Translations under genes and position numbers: made by a program
Notes under the pieces: model-generated
Seen by the model: only the letters and a program-made list of their open reading frames with translations
The model's database searches: none
Told to the model about the DNA's origin: nothing
Part shown: piece after piece, positions 17,970 through 27,613 of the stretch
How positions within the stretch are numbered: position 1 is the stretch's first letter
Layout of the letters: each line of letters begins with the position of its first letter
NCBI GenBank assembly: GCA_029688955.1
Contig: JARUKZ010000018.1
Location: 1 to 64,000, forward strand
Length of the DNA stretch: 64,000 nt
Reading direction: 5' to 3'
Source: Chitinispirillales bacterium ANBcel5
Lineage (GTDB): Bacteria > Fibrobacterota > Chitinivibrionia > Chitinivibrionales > Chitinispirillaceae

Positions 17970-20192
17970 ATGGACTTGTTTGAATCACAAAAAGAACACT
18001 TACTAAAACAAAACGCACCCCTTGCCGATAGAATGCGTCCAAGAACGCTGGATGAATACATTGGACAGGAACATATTATAGGAGAGGGAAGGCTTCTTAG
18101 AAGAGCTATTCAGATTGATCAGCTTTCAAGTATCATATTCTACGGGCCACCAGGAACTGGTAAAACTACTTTGGCACGTATTATTGCCAATACCACAAAA
18201 GCAAAGTTTATCTCTATTAACGCGGTTCTTTCGGGTATAAAAGACATAAGAGAAGCTATAGATAATGCCCATAAAACCCTTTCACTGTACAGAAAACGAA
18301 CAATTCTTTTCATTGATGAAGTACATAGATTTAATAAATCTCAGCAGGATGCACTGCTTCCCCATGTGGAAAACGGAATTATTATTCTGATTGGCGCCAC
18401 TACAGAAAATCCTTACTTTGAAGTAAATAAAGCACTCGTTTCACGGTCTAGAATTTTTCAACTTAGTGTACTTACAGAAAAGGACCTTAAAAACGTAGCG
18501 ATACAGGCTTTGAAAGACTCTGAAAGGGGTTATGGAAATAAAAATGTAAAAATTGCTGATGAGGCTCTTGATCACCTGGTAAAAGTTGCCAACGGAGATG
18601 CCAGAGGTGTTTTAAACGCTCTTCAACTTGCAGTTGAAACAACTGACCCCGATGAAAGCGGTAAAGTTTACATTGATCGAACAATCGCTGAGGAGTCGAT
18701 TCAAAAGAGAGCTGTGCTCTATGACCGGGATGGGGATGCTCATTATGATACAATTAGTGCATTTATAAAGTCCCTCAGAGGATCAGATCCTGATGCAGCC
18801 CTGTATTGGATGGCAAAAATGGTTTATGCTGGTGAAGACCCAAGGTTCATATTTAGAAGGATGGTAATTTTTGCCTGCGAAGACATTGGTCTTGCTGACC
18901 CATATGCCCTTGGTGTAGTCATGGATGCAGCACAGGCATTTGATTATGTGGGGCTTCCCGAGGGACGTTATCACCTGTCACATGCTTGTATCTACTGTGC
19001 TACGGCTCCTAAAAGTAATTCGAATATGGCCTTTTTCGACGCACTGGCAACAGTTTCTCAACAAACAGAGGATGATGTCCCCGACCATCTGCGTGACCCT
19101 TCAAGAGACAAAGAGGGGCTGGGGCACGGTGAAGGATATCTCTATCCCCATGCTTACAGAGAGCACTGGGTCGCGCAGCAATATCTCCCTGGCAGTCTCC
19201 AGGGAAAGCTCTTCTACCAGCCAGGTGAAATAGGGTACGAAAAGAATATTAAAGTCAGGGTGGAGCGGTATCGGGAAGCACAGCTTGAAGCAATGGTGGA
19301 CAATGAAGATAACGGATTGACCGGTGGCCAGGAGAATGGCTCTGAACAGTGGATACAAAGAACATTGGGTGCTAAGGGGAAACTGCTTCAGATGATCAGA
19401 GACCGAGTAATGGAGCTGGCTTCCCCCAATCGCTCCAGCCTCATTCTGGATCTTCATGCCCGCACCGGACTGTTGGCTTTTGAGGCTGCACGAAGAATTA
19501 CTGAAGGAGGTGTTTGGGCTGTAGTTCACGACAATAAAGAATTTGATACCATCGCAAAAATGGCATCACGAATGGATCCGCTTGCACGGCCACAGCTTGT
19601 TTTAAGTAATACCGCTGATGTAATTGAAGCAATCAAATCTCAAGCTGGAAAATCAGTACGCTTTGATATTATTACCGGTAGAAATGTCTTAAGAAGTATT
19701 GATGCAAAAGCTGAGTTTCTTAAATCTATCTCCTCTATTCTCCAACCAGATGGTAAGATTGTACTTTCGGAAACTGTGCCATCAATGGGACAGCGAATCT
19801 CTGATATTGCGGGTGATATCTTCGACAAGGAAACGTTAGTCCGATTTAAAGAAGCGGAAAACCATCTGTTTAATAGCAAAGATGATCCATTAATGAGCTG
19901 GGATGCTAACAGTATTATTGATGATTTAGAGAAATTAGATCTCTTTACCATCTCTTCAAGTATGCACATTGATAGTTCTAAAAGAAGAATAACACCTGCA
20001 GAGATAGATTTTTGGTTCAGGTATTCTTCTGAAGGACAACGGCTTTCTCTTGGAGACAGGCTAAGAGAACTATTCAATCCAAAAGAAATGCAGTCTTTAC
20101 AGAAAAAGCTTCATTTAAAACTCGATAATAGAGATTTTTTGTGGAAGAGTGTGGTTCTTTTTATCTGTTGTAATAATCGAAAACAGAGCTAG
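17970..20192 (+). CDS. rarA: RarA/MgsA replication-associated ATPase fused to a methyltransferase-like domain
   Basis: Residues 1-440 match RarA (MgsA), an AAA+ ATPase related to clamp loaders that acts at stalled forks: Walker A GPPGTGKTT near residue 59, Walker B ILFIDEVHRF near 112, sensor-1 GATTENP, and the C-terminal tetramerisation part (RRMVIFACEDIGLADPYAL). Residues 450-740 form an extra domain with SAM-methyltransferase-like order: SSLILDLHARTGLLAFEAAR as motif I and KIVLSETVPSMGQR as a later strand. Normal RarA is about 440 residues. Fusions of this kind are annotated in cyanobacteria as RarA/unknown domain fusion protein. Whether the extra domain methylates anything is unknown. Confidence 0.9.
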   Translation: MDLFESQKEHLLKQNAPLADRMRPRTLDEYIGQEHIIGEGRLLRRAIQIDQLSSIIFYGPPGTGKTTLARIIANTTKAKFISINAVLSGIKDIREAIDNAHKTLSLYRKRTILFIDEVHRFNKSQQDALLPHVENGIIILIGATTENPYFEVNKALVSRSRIFQLSVLTEKDLKNVAIQALKDSERGYGNKNVKIADEALDHLVKVANGDARGVLNALQLAVETTDPDESGKVYIDRTIAEESIQKRAVLYDRDGDAHYDTISAFIKSLRGSDPDAALYWMAKMVYAGEDPRFIFRRMVIFACEDIGLADPYALGVVMDAAQAFDYVGLPEGRYHLSHACIYCATAPKSNSNMAFFDALATVSQQTEDDVPDHLRDPSRDKEGLGHGEGYLYPHAYREHWVAQQYLPGSLQGKLFYQPGEIGYEKNIKVRVERYREAQLEAMVDNEDNGLTGGQENGSEQWIQRTLGAKGKLLQMIRDRVMELASPNRSSLILDLHARTGLLAFEAARRITEGGVWAVVHDNKEFDTIAKMASRMDPLARPQLVLSNTADVIEAIKSQAGKSVRFDIITGRNVLRSIDAKAEFLKSISSILQPDGKIVLSETVPSMGQRISDIAGDIFDKETLVRFKEAENHLFNSKDDPLMSWDANSIIDDLEKLDLFTISSSMHIDSSKRRITPAEIDFWFRYSSEGQRLSLGDRLRELFNPKEMQSLQKKLHLKLDNRDFLWKSVVLFICCNNRKQS

Positions 20193-20195
20193 GTA

Positions 20196-20861
20196 TTATT
20201 TAAGTCTACTTAGAATATCCACTGTTGCTGTTGCGCCGATTCTGCTGCACCCCAACTCTCTAACCTGTAAGGCCCTCTCCAGCGTCCTGATCCCGCCAGC
20301 AGCTTTTATCTTTATGCTATCAGCACAATACTGACGCATCAATTTTATATCCTCATCTGTAGCACCACCACTACCATACCCAGTGGAAGTTTTTGCATAA
20401 TCCACACCGGTATCATTGCATATCTTACAGACTTCAATTTTTTCAGGGTCTGAAAGATAACAATTTTCAAAGATTACTTTTACAATAGCATCACTGCTAT
20501 GCGCAGCTTCAACAACAGAGCGTATTTCATCACCTACGTATTTATACTCACCTGATTTTAGTTTAGAGATGTTTAACACCATATCCAGTTCAACAGCTCC
20601 GTTTTCAAGTGCTTCATTGGTTTCAAAAAGCTTGGTTGCAGTGGTTGTGCTGCCATGTGGAAAACCTATTACAGTGGAAACTTTTACAGAAGATCGGTTT
20701 ATTATTTCATAGGCTAATTGTACATCACAGGGACGCACGCAAACAGAAGCTACCTCGTATTCAAGAGCTATGTTGCAACCATCTGCAATGGTTTTTGAAT
20801 CTAACTGAGGCTTTAAGAGTGAGTGATCTATCATTTGGGCTATTTCACTGTAAGTGGCCAT
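20196..20861 (-). CDS. deoC: deoxyribose-phosphate aldolase
   Basis: DeoC splits 2-deoxyribose-5-phosphate into glyceraldehyde-3-phosphate and acetaldehyde in deoxynucleoside catabolism. The 221-residue protein is a normal-length DeoC with IDHSLLKP at the N-terminus, VKVIFENCYL, the Schiff-base lysine segment DYAKTSTGYGSGGAT near residue 150, and IKAAGGIRT near 185. It has AGGAG upstream. A strong terminator lies only about 16 bp before its start on the same strand, so it is either insulated from trpB2 or reached by regulated readthrough. No other deo genes are in the window. Confidence 0.95.
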   Translation of the reverse strand: MATYSEIAQMIDHSLLKPQLDSKTIADGCNIALEYEVASVCVRPCDVQLAYEIINRSSVKVSTVIGFPHGSTTTATKLFETNEALENGAVELDMVLNISKLKSGEYKYVGDEIRSVVEAAHSSDAIVKVIFENCYLSDPEKIEVCKICNDTGVDYAKTSTGYGSGGATDEDIKLMRQYCADSIKIKAAGGIRTLERALQVRELGCSRIGATATVDILSRLK

Positions 20862-20886
20862 ATCTTCTCCTATAGGTAAAAAAAAG

Positions 20887-20911
20887 GTGGTCTGTTTAAA
20901 AAACAGACCAC
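20887..20911 (-). terminator. strong terminator between trpB2 and deoC
   Basis: On the minus strand an 11-bp perfect stem with a 3-nt loop (20887-20897 with 20901-20911) is followed closely by T8. It lies about 10 bp beyond the trpB2 stop and immediately upstream of the deoC ribosome binding site. Confidence 0.9.
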
Positions 20912-20921
20912 TAACAAAAAA

Positions 20922-22310
20922 TTACCATTTACCAGTTTTGTTTTTTTCTGCTTTAGGTAAAGAGAGCAGTTCACTTTCAGCTTTATCAATCTGTTCCTGT
21001 GGAAGTGAATGATCCATCAACTCCCCGTTAAGGAATTTGGAGTATCCAAGAAGGTCCATATGCCCGTGACCACTTAAATTCATAAGAATTACTTTCTCTT
21101 TGCCTTCTTCTTTAGCTTTAATAGCTTCCTGGATTGTAGCTGCAATTGCATGACTTGATTCTGGAGCTACAATCATACCCTCTGTTCGCGCCCACTTAAG
21201 AGCTGCTTCATAGCACTCAAGCTGAGGAATAGCTCTTGGGGTACTGAGTCCTTCAACAACGGTTTGGCTTACAAGGGGAGACATACCATGATACCGAAGA
21301 CCACCGGCATGAATTGCTTCAGGTACAAAGTTATGTCCAAGCGTGTGCATGGGTAATAGTGGTGTAAAACCTGCAGTGTCTCCAAAATCGTAGGAGAAGA
21401 CACCTCTGGTTAGAGTGGGGCAAGAAGTGGGTTCAACCGGAATAATTTCAATTTCTGCACCATTAATTTTATCATTTATGAATGGAAAAGTAATACCCGC
21501 AAGATTACTTCCCCCACCAGCACACCCGATGACAACATCCGGTTTTTTGATCCCAACTTTTTCAAGCTGCTTTTTTGCTTCAAGCCCGATTATTGTTTGG
21601 TGAAGCATCACATGGTTTAGAACACTTCCAAGAGTATATTTAGTAGACCCGGATTTATCAGAAATAGCCGCTTCTACCGCTTCACTGATTGCTATCCCAA
21701 GGCTCCCGGGTGTATTAGGATCTTTCTTAAGTATATTTCTACCAGCCTCAGTCTCTGTGCTTGGACTTGCAATACAGCTTCCCCCCCAGGTTTCCATCAT
21801 AGTTTTTCTAAATGGTTTTTGGTCAAAACTTATTCTTACCATAAAAACTTTACATTCAAGCCCGATTAAAGAACAAGCAAAAGAGAGGGCGCTGCCCCAC
21901 TGACCAGCACCGGTTTCGGTTGTTAGTACTTTTGTTCCAGCCTGCTTGTTATACCAGGCCTGAGCGAGGGCAGTATTTGGTTTATGACTTCCTGCAGGAG
22001 AAACTGATTCATCTTTATAGTAAATTTTTGCTGGTGTTCCAAGGGCCCGTTCAAGGTAAACGGCACGTTTGAGAGGAGAGGGCCTCCAGCGATAAAGCAT
22101 ATCAAGAATTTCCTCGGGTATGTCTATCCAGCGCTCTGTACTCACTTCCTGTTCGATGAGGTTCATGGGAAAGATTGCAGAAAGCTTTTCTGGCGAAAGC
22201 GCTTCACCATCAGGCCCAAGGGGCGGCTGCATAGGCGTTGGAAGGTCCGCGGCGATATTATACCACTGGCGGGGGATTTCACTCTCATTAAGCACTACTT
22301 TAACACTCAT
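20922..22310 (-). CDS. tryptophan synthase beta chain, TrpB2 type
   Basis: A PLP-dependent TrpB2-class enzyme of 462 residues (TrpB1 is about 400), converting indole plus serine to tryptophan without needing TrpA in characterised members. The PLP lysine is in AGSHKPNTA (K110). The phosphate-binding glycine loop is [12 protein letters not shown] near residue 260, and the C-terminal part has [10 protein letters not shown]. The long N-terminal extension before residue 75 is typical of TrpB2. It lies 32 bp downstream of a TrpR-family gene on the same strand. No trpA, trpC or trpE is present. Indole salvage is a reasonable inference. Confidence 0.93.
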   Translation of the reverse strand: MSVKVVLNESEIPRQWYNIAADLPTPMQPPLGPDGEALSPEKLSAIFPMNLIEQEVSTERWIDIPEEILDMLYRWRPSPLKRAVYLERALGTPAKIYYKDESVSPAGSHKPNTALAQAWYNKQAGTKVLTTETGAGQWGSALSFACSLIGLECKVFMVRISFDQKPFRKTMMETWGGSCIASPSTETEAGRNILKKDPNTPGSLGIAISEAVEAAISDKSGSTKYTLGSVLNHVMLHQTIIGLEAKKQLEKVGIKKPDVVIGCAGGGSNLAGITFPFINDKINGAEIEIIPVEPTSCPTLTRGVFSYDFGDTAGFTPLLPMHTLGHNFVPEAIHAGGLRYHGMSPLVSQTVVEGLSTPRAIPQLECYEAALKWARTEGMIVAPESSHAIAATIQEAIKAKEEGKEKVILMNLSGHGHMDLLGYSKFLNGELMDHSLPQEQIDKAESELLSLPKAEKNKTGKW

Positions 22311-22342
22311 TGTTCTAACCTTTCCTGAAAGTAAGTCATATT

Positions 22343-22627
22343 TTAATCTGAAAGTAACCTATTTACTGCTGATGAATCATTTTTTATGAGTTTTGAGCCA
22401 CGGGTGATTTTGCACAAACTAACACCCAGCTCTGAAGATATCTTACGCTGACTATCACCACGTTTCAATCTTTTTATAAGTTCCCATCTCAGTGCGATAT
22501 CCCTTAACTCCGAATCGGTGAATAGTTCAGAAAAAAAATTGCGCATAAGGTTGAAATCATCAATCCGGGTGATTAAGGATATGATTTCATCATACGAAGA
22601 GTTCTGTGTAGCGGTGTTTCTATTCAT
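22343..22627 (-). CDS. trpR: Trp repressor family DNA-binding protein
   Basis: A 94-residue TrpR-family regulator. The helix-turn-helix stretch [21 protein letters not shown] matches the TrpR reading head (in E. coli SQRELKNELG...ITRGS), preceded by the helices [20 protein letters not shown]. TrpR binds its operator when loaded with tryptophan. The frame opens at 22717 inside the preceding gene, but ATG at 22625-22627 begins the conserved region and gives normal TrpR length. No clear Shine-Dalgarno sequence or CTAG-containing operator is seen. Direct linkage to trpB2 supports a tryptophan-responsive role. Confidence 0.88.
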   Translation of the reverse strand: MNRNTATQNSSYDEIISLITRIDDFNLMRNFFSELFTDSELRDIALRWELIKRLKRGDSQRKISSELGVSLCKITRGSKLIKNDSSAVNRLLSD

Positions 22628-22679
22628 AGAAACAATATAATATGCGCTAAAAACAAAATAAAAATATTCTTTAAACTGA

Positions 22680-24326
22680 TTACTCGGCGCGGTGTATCTC
22701 CAAAATATGGGCTGCAATTCTAAATGAAAAATGATTTATTCTCTGTATTTCTTCGAGAAGGTCTACATGTATTGAAGTGGTTTGAAGTGATTCTGGCTTT
22801 CTTTGATAGAGTCTTTTCATGTGGTGTTCTACATACTTGTTAAACTGAGAGCGAATCTTATGCTTTTGATTGAATATATGGCAGGCCAGATTCTTATCAT
22901 TTTCGGCAAATGCAGTAAATACGTTCACAAGCAGTGTTGTGGTTTCATCAAAAAATTTCGATATCTCCTCTTTACCTTCATCAGAAAGCGGAATCGGACT
23001 GGATTTAATTTTTGCTGCAAGCTCAATAATTCGTTTTGAAATGATATCCCCAATATGTTCTAAATCAGTAGTGATCATTATGAGCTGATAGGCTTTAGTG
23101 GCTTCATTGGTGCTGAGTTCTTTATGAGAGATACGGGTAAGAAACGTAACGATATTTTCATGCAGAAAATCGACCTCATTATCTTGTTCAGAAATAGCGT
23201 TGAACAGTTTGGTATTGTACCCTTTAACCAGGTTTCTGCAATTATGACACATATCAGTTACACGTTTACCCATCCTCGAAATCTCATTTTCTGAGAGAGA
23301 AAGTGCAAGAGATGGCAATGTCAACACTTTTTGATGTATATGTTTAAGCTGATATTTTGGATTTAAGGCTGAATCGTTTTTGATCAATGAAAGGATAAAT
23401 TTTTCAAAAGGCCTTAGGAATGGTAAAAACAGGACTGATATAAAGATATTGAAGAAAGTATGCATTGCCGCAACCTGAAAAGCAGGGGAACCACCGATAC
23501 TGATATCAGCAGCTTTAAGTACCCAATAAAGGGGAAAAATTGCAGCAGCTCCAATAAATTTGAAGAAGAAATGTGCCCATGCGACCCGCACGCCTTCGGG
23601 TTCTGCACTAAAAGTTGAAATCAAAGCTGTAGCACAGGTCCCAAGATTTGCTCCAAGAACAAGGGGGAGTATATCAGCACTTCCCGGCATCCATCCGCTG
23701 CCTTCAAACGATGCAACCAAAGTAATGAGTATGGCAAGGGTGGCTGCGCTGCTTTGAATAATAGCAGTAAACAGGGTACCGGTTAAAAGTCCCCACCATG
23801 GGTTTAAAAAACTTTCTCTTAGAAGATATTCAAAAAACGGGAGACTGCGAAGTGGTGTAACTGCTTGTGCCATGAGGCTCATTCCAAAGAAGATGAACCC
23901 AAATGCCAAAACGAGATTGCCATAATCAGCTACCTTTTCCGATTTGATAGAAACAGAGGAAAAGAAACCAACAGCGATTAGAATAGGTGAAAATTGGTGA
24001 AAATTGAAAGCAAAAAGTTGAACCGTTAAAGTCGTTCCCAGATCTGAGCCCAGAATCATACCCAAGGACTGCCCAAAGCTCATCAGTTTTGCGCTCGCAA
24101 GCCCTACAAGCATCACTGTGGTAGCAGAGGAGGACTGAGTTATTATAGTGGTGGTAAAACCAGCGACATAAGCACTCAATCGGTGTCGGGTAATAAGATT
24201 TATCACCTTTTTTACATCTGTTCCCCCCAGATGTCTCAGATTTTTTTCCCCCTGCTGCATTCCGTAGAGAAACAGTGCAAGTCCGCAAAGCAGTGAAAAG
24301 AGATCAAGGATTGAAAAAGTATCCAT
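22680..24326 (-). CDS. Na+/phosphate cotransporter with PhoU-like C-terminus
   Basis: A NptA/YjbB-type Na/Pi cotransporter of 548 residues. It has the two inverted Na_Pi_cotrans repeats with the QSSSAT signature (TTIITQSSSATTVMLVGL near residue 60, and FTAIIQSSAATLAILITL near 190), several membrane segments to about residue 320, then a cytoplasmic PhoU-like four-helix domain (about 350-545). It imports or exports inorganic phosphate coupled to sodium. GGAG lies 11 bp upstream of the ATG. It is followed by trpR after about 50 bp. A possible sigma-54 promoter is upstream. Confidence 0.92.
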   Translation of the reverse strand: MDTFSILDLFSLLCGLALFLYGMQQGEKNLRHLGGTDVKKVINLITRHRLSAYVAGFTTTIITQSSSATTVMLVGLASAKLMSFGQSLGMILGSDLGTTLTVQLFAFNFHQFSPILIAVGFFSSVSIKSEKVADYGNLVLAFGFIFFGMSLMAQAVTPLRSLPFFEYLLRESFLNPWWGLLTGTLFTAIIQSSAATLAILITLVASFEGSGWMPGSADILPLVLGANLGTCATALISTFSAEPEGVRVAWAHFFFKFIGAAAIFPLYWVLKAADISIGGSPAFQVAAMHTFFNIFISVLFLPFLRPFEKFILSLIKNDSALNPKYQLKHIHQKVLTLPSLALSLSENEISRMGKRVTDMCHNCRNLVKGYNTKLFNAISEQDNEVDFLHENIVTFLTRISHKELSTNEATKAYQLIMITTDLEHIGDIISKRIIELAAKIKSSPIPLSDEGKEEISKFFDETTTLLVNVFTAFAENDKNLACHIFNQKHKIRSQFNKYVEHHMKRLYQRKPESLQTTSIHVDLLEEIQRINHFSFRIAAHILEIHRAE

Positions 24327-24391
24327 TTATTTCTAACTCCAATAGCCAAACGAGTTCCTGAGTAGACGGTTTGTTCTTTTCAGGTATCAGG

Positions 24392-24406
24392 GCAAAAAGT
24401 GGCCCA
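24392..24406 (-). promoter_or_regulatory. possible sigma-54 promoter upstream of the Na/Pi cotransporter
   Basis: On the minus strand the sequence TGGGCCACTTTTTGC has the GG-N10-GC spacing, with GG at 24405-24404 and GC at 24393-24392, and a TTGC -12 element. The -24 part (TGGGCC rather than TGGCAC) is imperfect. It lies about 66 bp from the ATG. Confidence 0.4.
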
Positions 24407-24607
24407 GTTAAAAATCTTTAAATTTCAGGTGGTTAGTAGAGTTGCAAAGAGCACTCAATACAAAATCCCGTTCCTATAATTATACAATCTTACAATTATG
24501 TTTAAAATAGAGTAGTGAAAAATCTATCATTATACCAAATACTATATTATTTAAAATTCCATAATTCTTGTATTCTTAGTTTAACTGAAATGGGCTGGGG
24601 TTAAGTT

Positions 24608-26194
24608 ATGAAAGGGTTAAGTCTCTTTGTAGGTTTATATCTTGTAATTATTGGTATTGGTACTGCTGAAGCGAACGTATATGAGGCTTCTGCATTAAAA
24701 ATAATTTCCTGGCCAGTTATGGGTACCGCGAAACTAACAGCCGGTACCGGTGGATTCTTTCTGATACGAGTATTTAGGGAACGTGCTAATCACCGAGACT
24801 CGCTGATTACGGCAGTCGAATCGGAGTTTAAAAATGCAGCGCAGCTATTTTCTGAAAAAGAGTACGCGGAAGCCTCACAAGCATACCGTTCTGTACTTGA
24901 AGACTTGTCTTCCTATTTATCCTTTGAAAGACATATTGATCCGCCGGAGGGAATGGACAGCGCCTCTATAACTGAAAAGATTGGTTTAAGCGACTTTTTG
25001 CATGAAACAATGGAATTTATTCACCAGTTTAAAGATGATGTTGCACAACTTCCTGATACAGAGCAGAAAATAATCCTACAGGATCGAAGAGAGATAAAAA
25101 GAAGCGTAGCACAACTGAAAGATACACTTAAAAGCGTGAAGACTAACAGCCCCCGATATAGTTCAGTACTAAATGATTTGCTTAAGAAAAGCATTTCTGA
25201 TCTTAATCGTGTTGATACTTTGCTTTTAGCAGCTTATCCCCAGGAGCAACTTGATTTCGATTTAAAATCTCGTTTTTATTATAACAGAGCAGTTGAATCA
25301 AACGATACTTCAGTAATAAGGAGATATGTTGAGGATTGTGATTACTACCAGATTGAGAGAAGATGGTGTGAAAAAGCCCGTGTCATGCTTGAGCAAAAAG
25401 CAGTGGCAACCCAGTTAGCTCCCGATAGCATAGACGATCCAGTCAGAAGTGAGTATTTAAAAGCGATGGAATCGGGTAAACTCTCCAGGCTTGAAGCTTT
25501 TATAGATACCTATTCCGCTTCAGGGCATAGTGTGTATAAATCTTTGGTTGATAGTGCAAAAGATCTCAGAATGCTATTTAGAAACGAAATGGAGGATGAA
25601 CTTGCTTTCAGTAGAAGGCACCCCCTCTTTTTTAATGCTGATTTTTCTAAATTTGGGATAACGGTAGAGGGCGCTGACAGTAAAACAGAAGAGAAAATCT
25701 TTCACTTTATCTCTGAAAACAATACTAATTTAAGAAACGTAGCGAGGTTACGATTTCCTGCCGGCCTTTCCATCGATCTTACCACTGAAATGCCAATGAT
25801 AACGCTTACCGCATTTATAAGTTGTGAACGAGATGTAGAGAAAGAAGGGGCAGAGGGAAATTATATGATTGAACTTCCCGGAGTACTATCTGCTTTGAAT
25901 TTACTTACAACTTTCCGTAATTTTGTAGTGAAAGAAGACCTTCAAGAACATATTGTTAAAAAATTAAACGCATCTGTATTTGCTGTTCGCCTGAGAAAAA
26001 ACAACGATAAATTTATTACCCTGTATGCCAAAACAACAGTTGATGGAGTTATAGACTGGTATAACTTGGTTGACATAACAAAAGAAGGTGAAAATGTACG
26101 TGTGTACGATCAAACCTATTTGCCAGATATAAATATCAATGCCAATACCGATTGTTCCGTATCAGATTTTTTCAGTTCAGCCATTAGTGAGTAA
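24608..26194 (+). CDS. exported hypothetical protein
   Basis: A 528-residue protein of no family I recognise. It has an N-terminal signal peptide (to about residue 22, ending GTAEA), a short hydrophobic segment near 35-52, and a mostly helical central part with a TPR-like helix pair (EYAEASQAYRSVLEDL near 95). The C-terminal third is more beta-rich with LPGVLSALNLLTTFRNFVVKED. Probably periplasmic. It is transcribed alone, convergent with the GIY-YIG gene only 15 bp away. Confidence 0.6.
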   Translation: MKGLSLFVGLYLVIIGIGTAEANVYEASALKIISWPVMGTAKLTAGTGGFFLIRVFRERANHRDSLITAVESEFKNAAQLFSEKEYAEASQAYRSVLEDLSSYLSFERHIDPPEGMDSASITEKIGLSDFLHETMEFIHQFKDDVAQLPDTEQKIILQDRREIKRSVAQLKDTLKSVKTNSPRYSSVLNDLLKKSISDLNRVDTLLLAAYPQEQLDFDLKSRFYYNRAVESNDTSVIRRYVEDCDYYQIERRWCEKARVMLEQKAVATQLAPDSIDDPVRSEYLKAMESGKLSRLEAFIDTYSASGHSVYKSLVDSAKDLRMLFRNEMEDELAFSRRHPLFFNADFSKFGITVEGADSKTEEKIFHFISENNTNLRNVARLRFPAGLSIDLTTEMPMITLTAFISCERDVEKEGAEGNYMIELPGVLSALNLLTTFRNFVVKEDLQEHIVKKLNASVFAVRLRKNNDKFITLYAKTTVDGVIDWYNLVDITKEGENVRVYDQTYLPDININANTDCSVSDFFSSAISE

Positions 26195-26209
26195 CAGTTA
26201 TCCAGGTTA

Positions 26210-26527
26210 CTAAAGAATTTTCCCTGATTTTAAATCAAAGGGTAGATATCCTGAGCTTATTACAGAGTTCTTTTTACTTCTGCTAAGCCGCTTAAAGTGG
26301 TATTCAACTTTCTGGGCCAGTGAACGGTTTCCGATTTTTACACTAAATTCTACCCTTAGCGGTGGATGAGAATGGAAAAATTTTGCCCGTCTCTTGGTGG
26401 TGCTTAGATGTTCTCCGAATCTTCTTTTTATGTTGGTAGTGATACCTGTATAGAGATAATTATCCTTCGTTCGTACCACATATAAGTAGTAGGGATTACT
26501 ATAGCTACTTTTTACCTTACAGGTCAA
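26210..26527 (-). CDS. GIY-YIG nuclease domain protein (YhbQ/UPF0213 type)
   Basis: A 105-residue single-domain GIY-YIG protein. The signature is YLYVVRTKDNYLYTGIT near residues 13-29, with the conserved Arg in NIKRRFGEH and the following HPPLRVEF strand; the normal family length is about 80-100. Such stand-alone domains are often annotated as endonucleases; a DNA-repair role is only presumed. The start is a TTG with AAGGGAG 11 bp upstream. Confidence 0.85.
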   Translation of the reverse strand: MTCKVKSSYSNPYYLYVVRTKDNYLYTGITTNIKRRFGEHLSTTKRRAKFFHSHPPLRVEFSVKIGNRSLAQKVEYHFKRLSRSKKNSVISSGYLPFDLKSGKIL

Positions 26528-26706
26528 ACTGTCAAAAACTCCCTTTTAAAGAAATCTACTGAATTAATATAAAAATAATCAAAAGTAATCCCTATTTCAT
26601 TTTTTAAACATCCAACTAATAGAGGTCGTAATCTAATTGTGCAAAAGTACTTCTGGGGTGACGTCCAAAGGTAACACAGGTGATTACAATCGCTAAGGAG
26701 TAGGTT

Positions 26707-27576
26707 ATGGAAACTAAGGATAAGACTATTTTGGTGACAGGGTCAACTGGGCATCAGGGCGGAGCAGTGGTTCGCCATCTCTTAAAAGATGGGTGGAAAG
26801 TTTGTGCTTTAACTCGTAACCCTGAAAAAATAGAAGCTAAAGAGCTTAAAAATCTGGGAGCCGATGTGGTAAAAGGAGATTTGACAGAAAAAGCTTCATT
26901 AGAAAAACTACTTGAGGGTGTATACGGGGTCTTTAGCGTACAGCAGCCACTTGAACACGGTGTTGATAGTGAAATAATGCAGGGAAAAGCATTGGCCGAT
27001 GCAGCCAAAAAAGCGGGAGTTAAACATTTCGTTTACAGCAGCGTTGGTAGCGCTGAAACAAAAACCGGAATTCCTTTTTTTGACAGTAAGGCAGAAATTG
27101 AGGATCATATAAAGAGTCTGGACCTCAATTATACCATTTTGCGACCGGTATATTTTATGGAAAACCTGTCAGATCCGGCTATAAGAGATAAAATTTATGA
27201 TGGGGTGCTATACTTACCGCTGGGGCCCGATGTTTCACTACAGCTTATATCTGTGGATGATATAGGAGCCTTCACAGCACTGGCATTCAGAAAACCAGAG
27301 GAGTTTAGCAAAACAGAACTCGACATTGCTGGTGATGAACTGACTGGACCGGAAATGGCTACAATACTGAGCAATGCAATAGGGAAGAACGTTGTATTTA
27401 ACCAGGAACCACTTGAGCAGGTAAGAGAGTACAGTGCAGAGCATGCCATGATGTACGATTGGTTCAATTTAAGAGGGTATAGTGCTGATATATCTGATTT
27501 AAGAAATATAATCGTTGATTTGGATACTTTTGAAGATTGGGTTGATAAAGCCGGATGGCACAAAGCAGCTGCTTAA
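26707..27576 (+). CDS. NmrA-like NAD(P)-binding protein
   Basis: A 289-residue atypical SDR of the NmrA/HSCARG-like group, which bind NAD(P) and often act as redox sensors or quinone reductases. The dinucleotide loop is VTGSTGHQGGAVVRHLL near residue 11, followed by ALTRNPEK, GDLTEKASL and KHFVYSSVGSAE. No catalytic YxxxK is expected in this group. AAGGAG precedes the ATG. Substrate unknown; it is transcribed alone. Confidence 0.85.
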   Translation: METKDKTILVTGSTGHQGGAVVRHLLKDGWKVCALTRNPEKIEAKELKNLGADVVKGDLTEKASLEKLLEGVYGVFSVQQPLEHGVDSEIMQGKALADAAKKAGVKHFVYSSVGSAETKTGIPFFDSKAEIEDHIKSLDLNYTILRPVYFMENLSDPAIRDKIYDGVLYLPLGPDVSLQLISVDDIGAFTALAFRKPEEFSKTELDIAGDELTGPEMATILSNAIGKNVVFNQEPLEQVREYSAEHAMMYDWFNLRGYSADISDLRNIIVDLDTFEDWVDKAGWHKAAA

Positions 27577-27583
27577 AACGACA

Positions 27584-27611
27584 GGGAGAGATTTGAAACC
27601 AGATCTCTCCC
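27584..27611. terminator. bidirectional terminator between convergent genes
   Basis: GGGAGAGAT (27584-27592) pairs with ATCTCTCCC (27603-27611) between the NmrA-like and YibQ-like genes. T tracts on either side are short, so strength is uncertain. Confidence 0.7.
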
Positions 27612-27613
27612 CT

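Noticed and set aside
22628..22680. TrpR operator upstream of trpR
   Set aside because: No CTAG-centred dyad is present in the short gap; autoregulation cannot be supported from sequence.
24327..24607. tRNA or small RNA in the gap between the Na/Pi transporter and the unknown exported protein
   Set aside because: No cloverleaf, TPsiC-loop motif or terminator-like hairpin was found.
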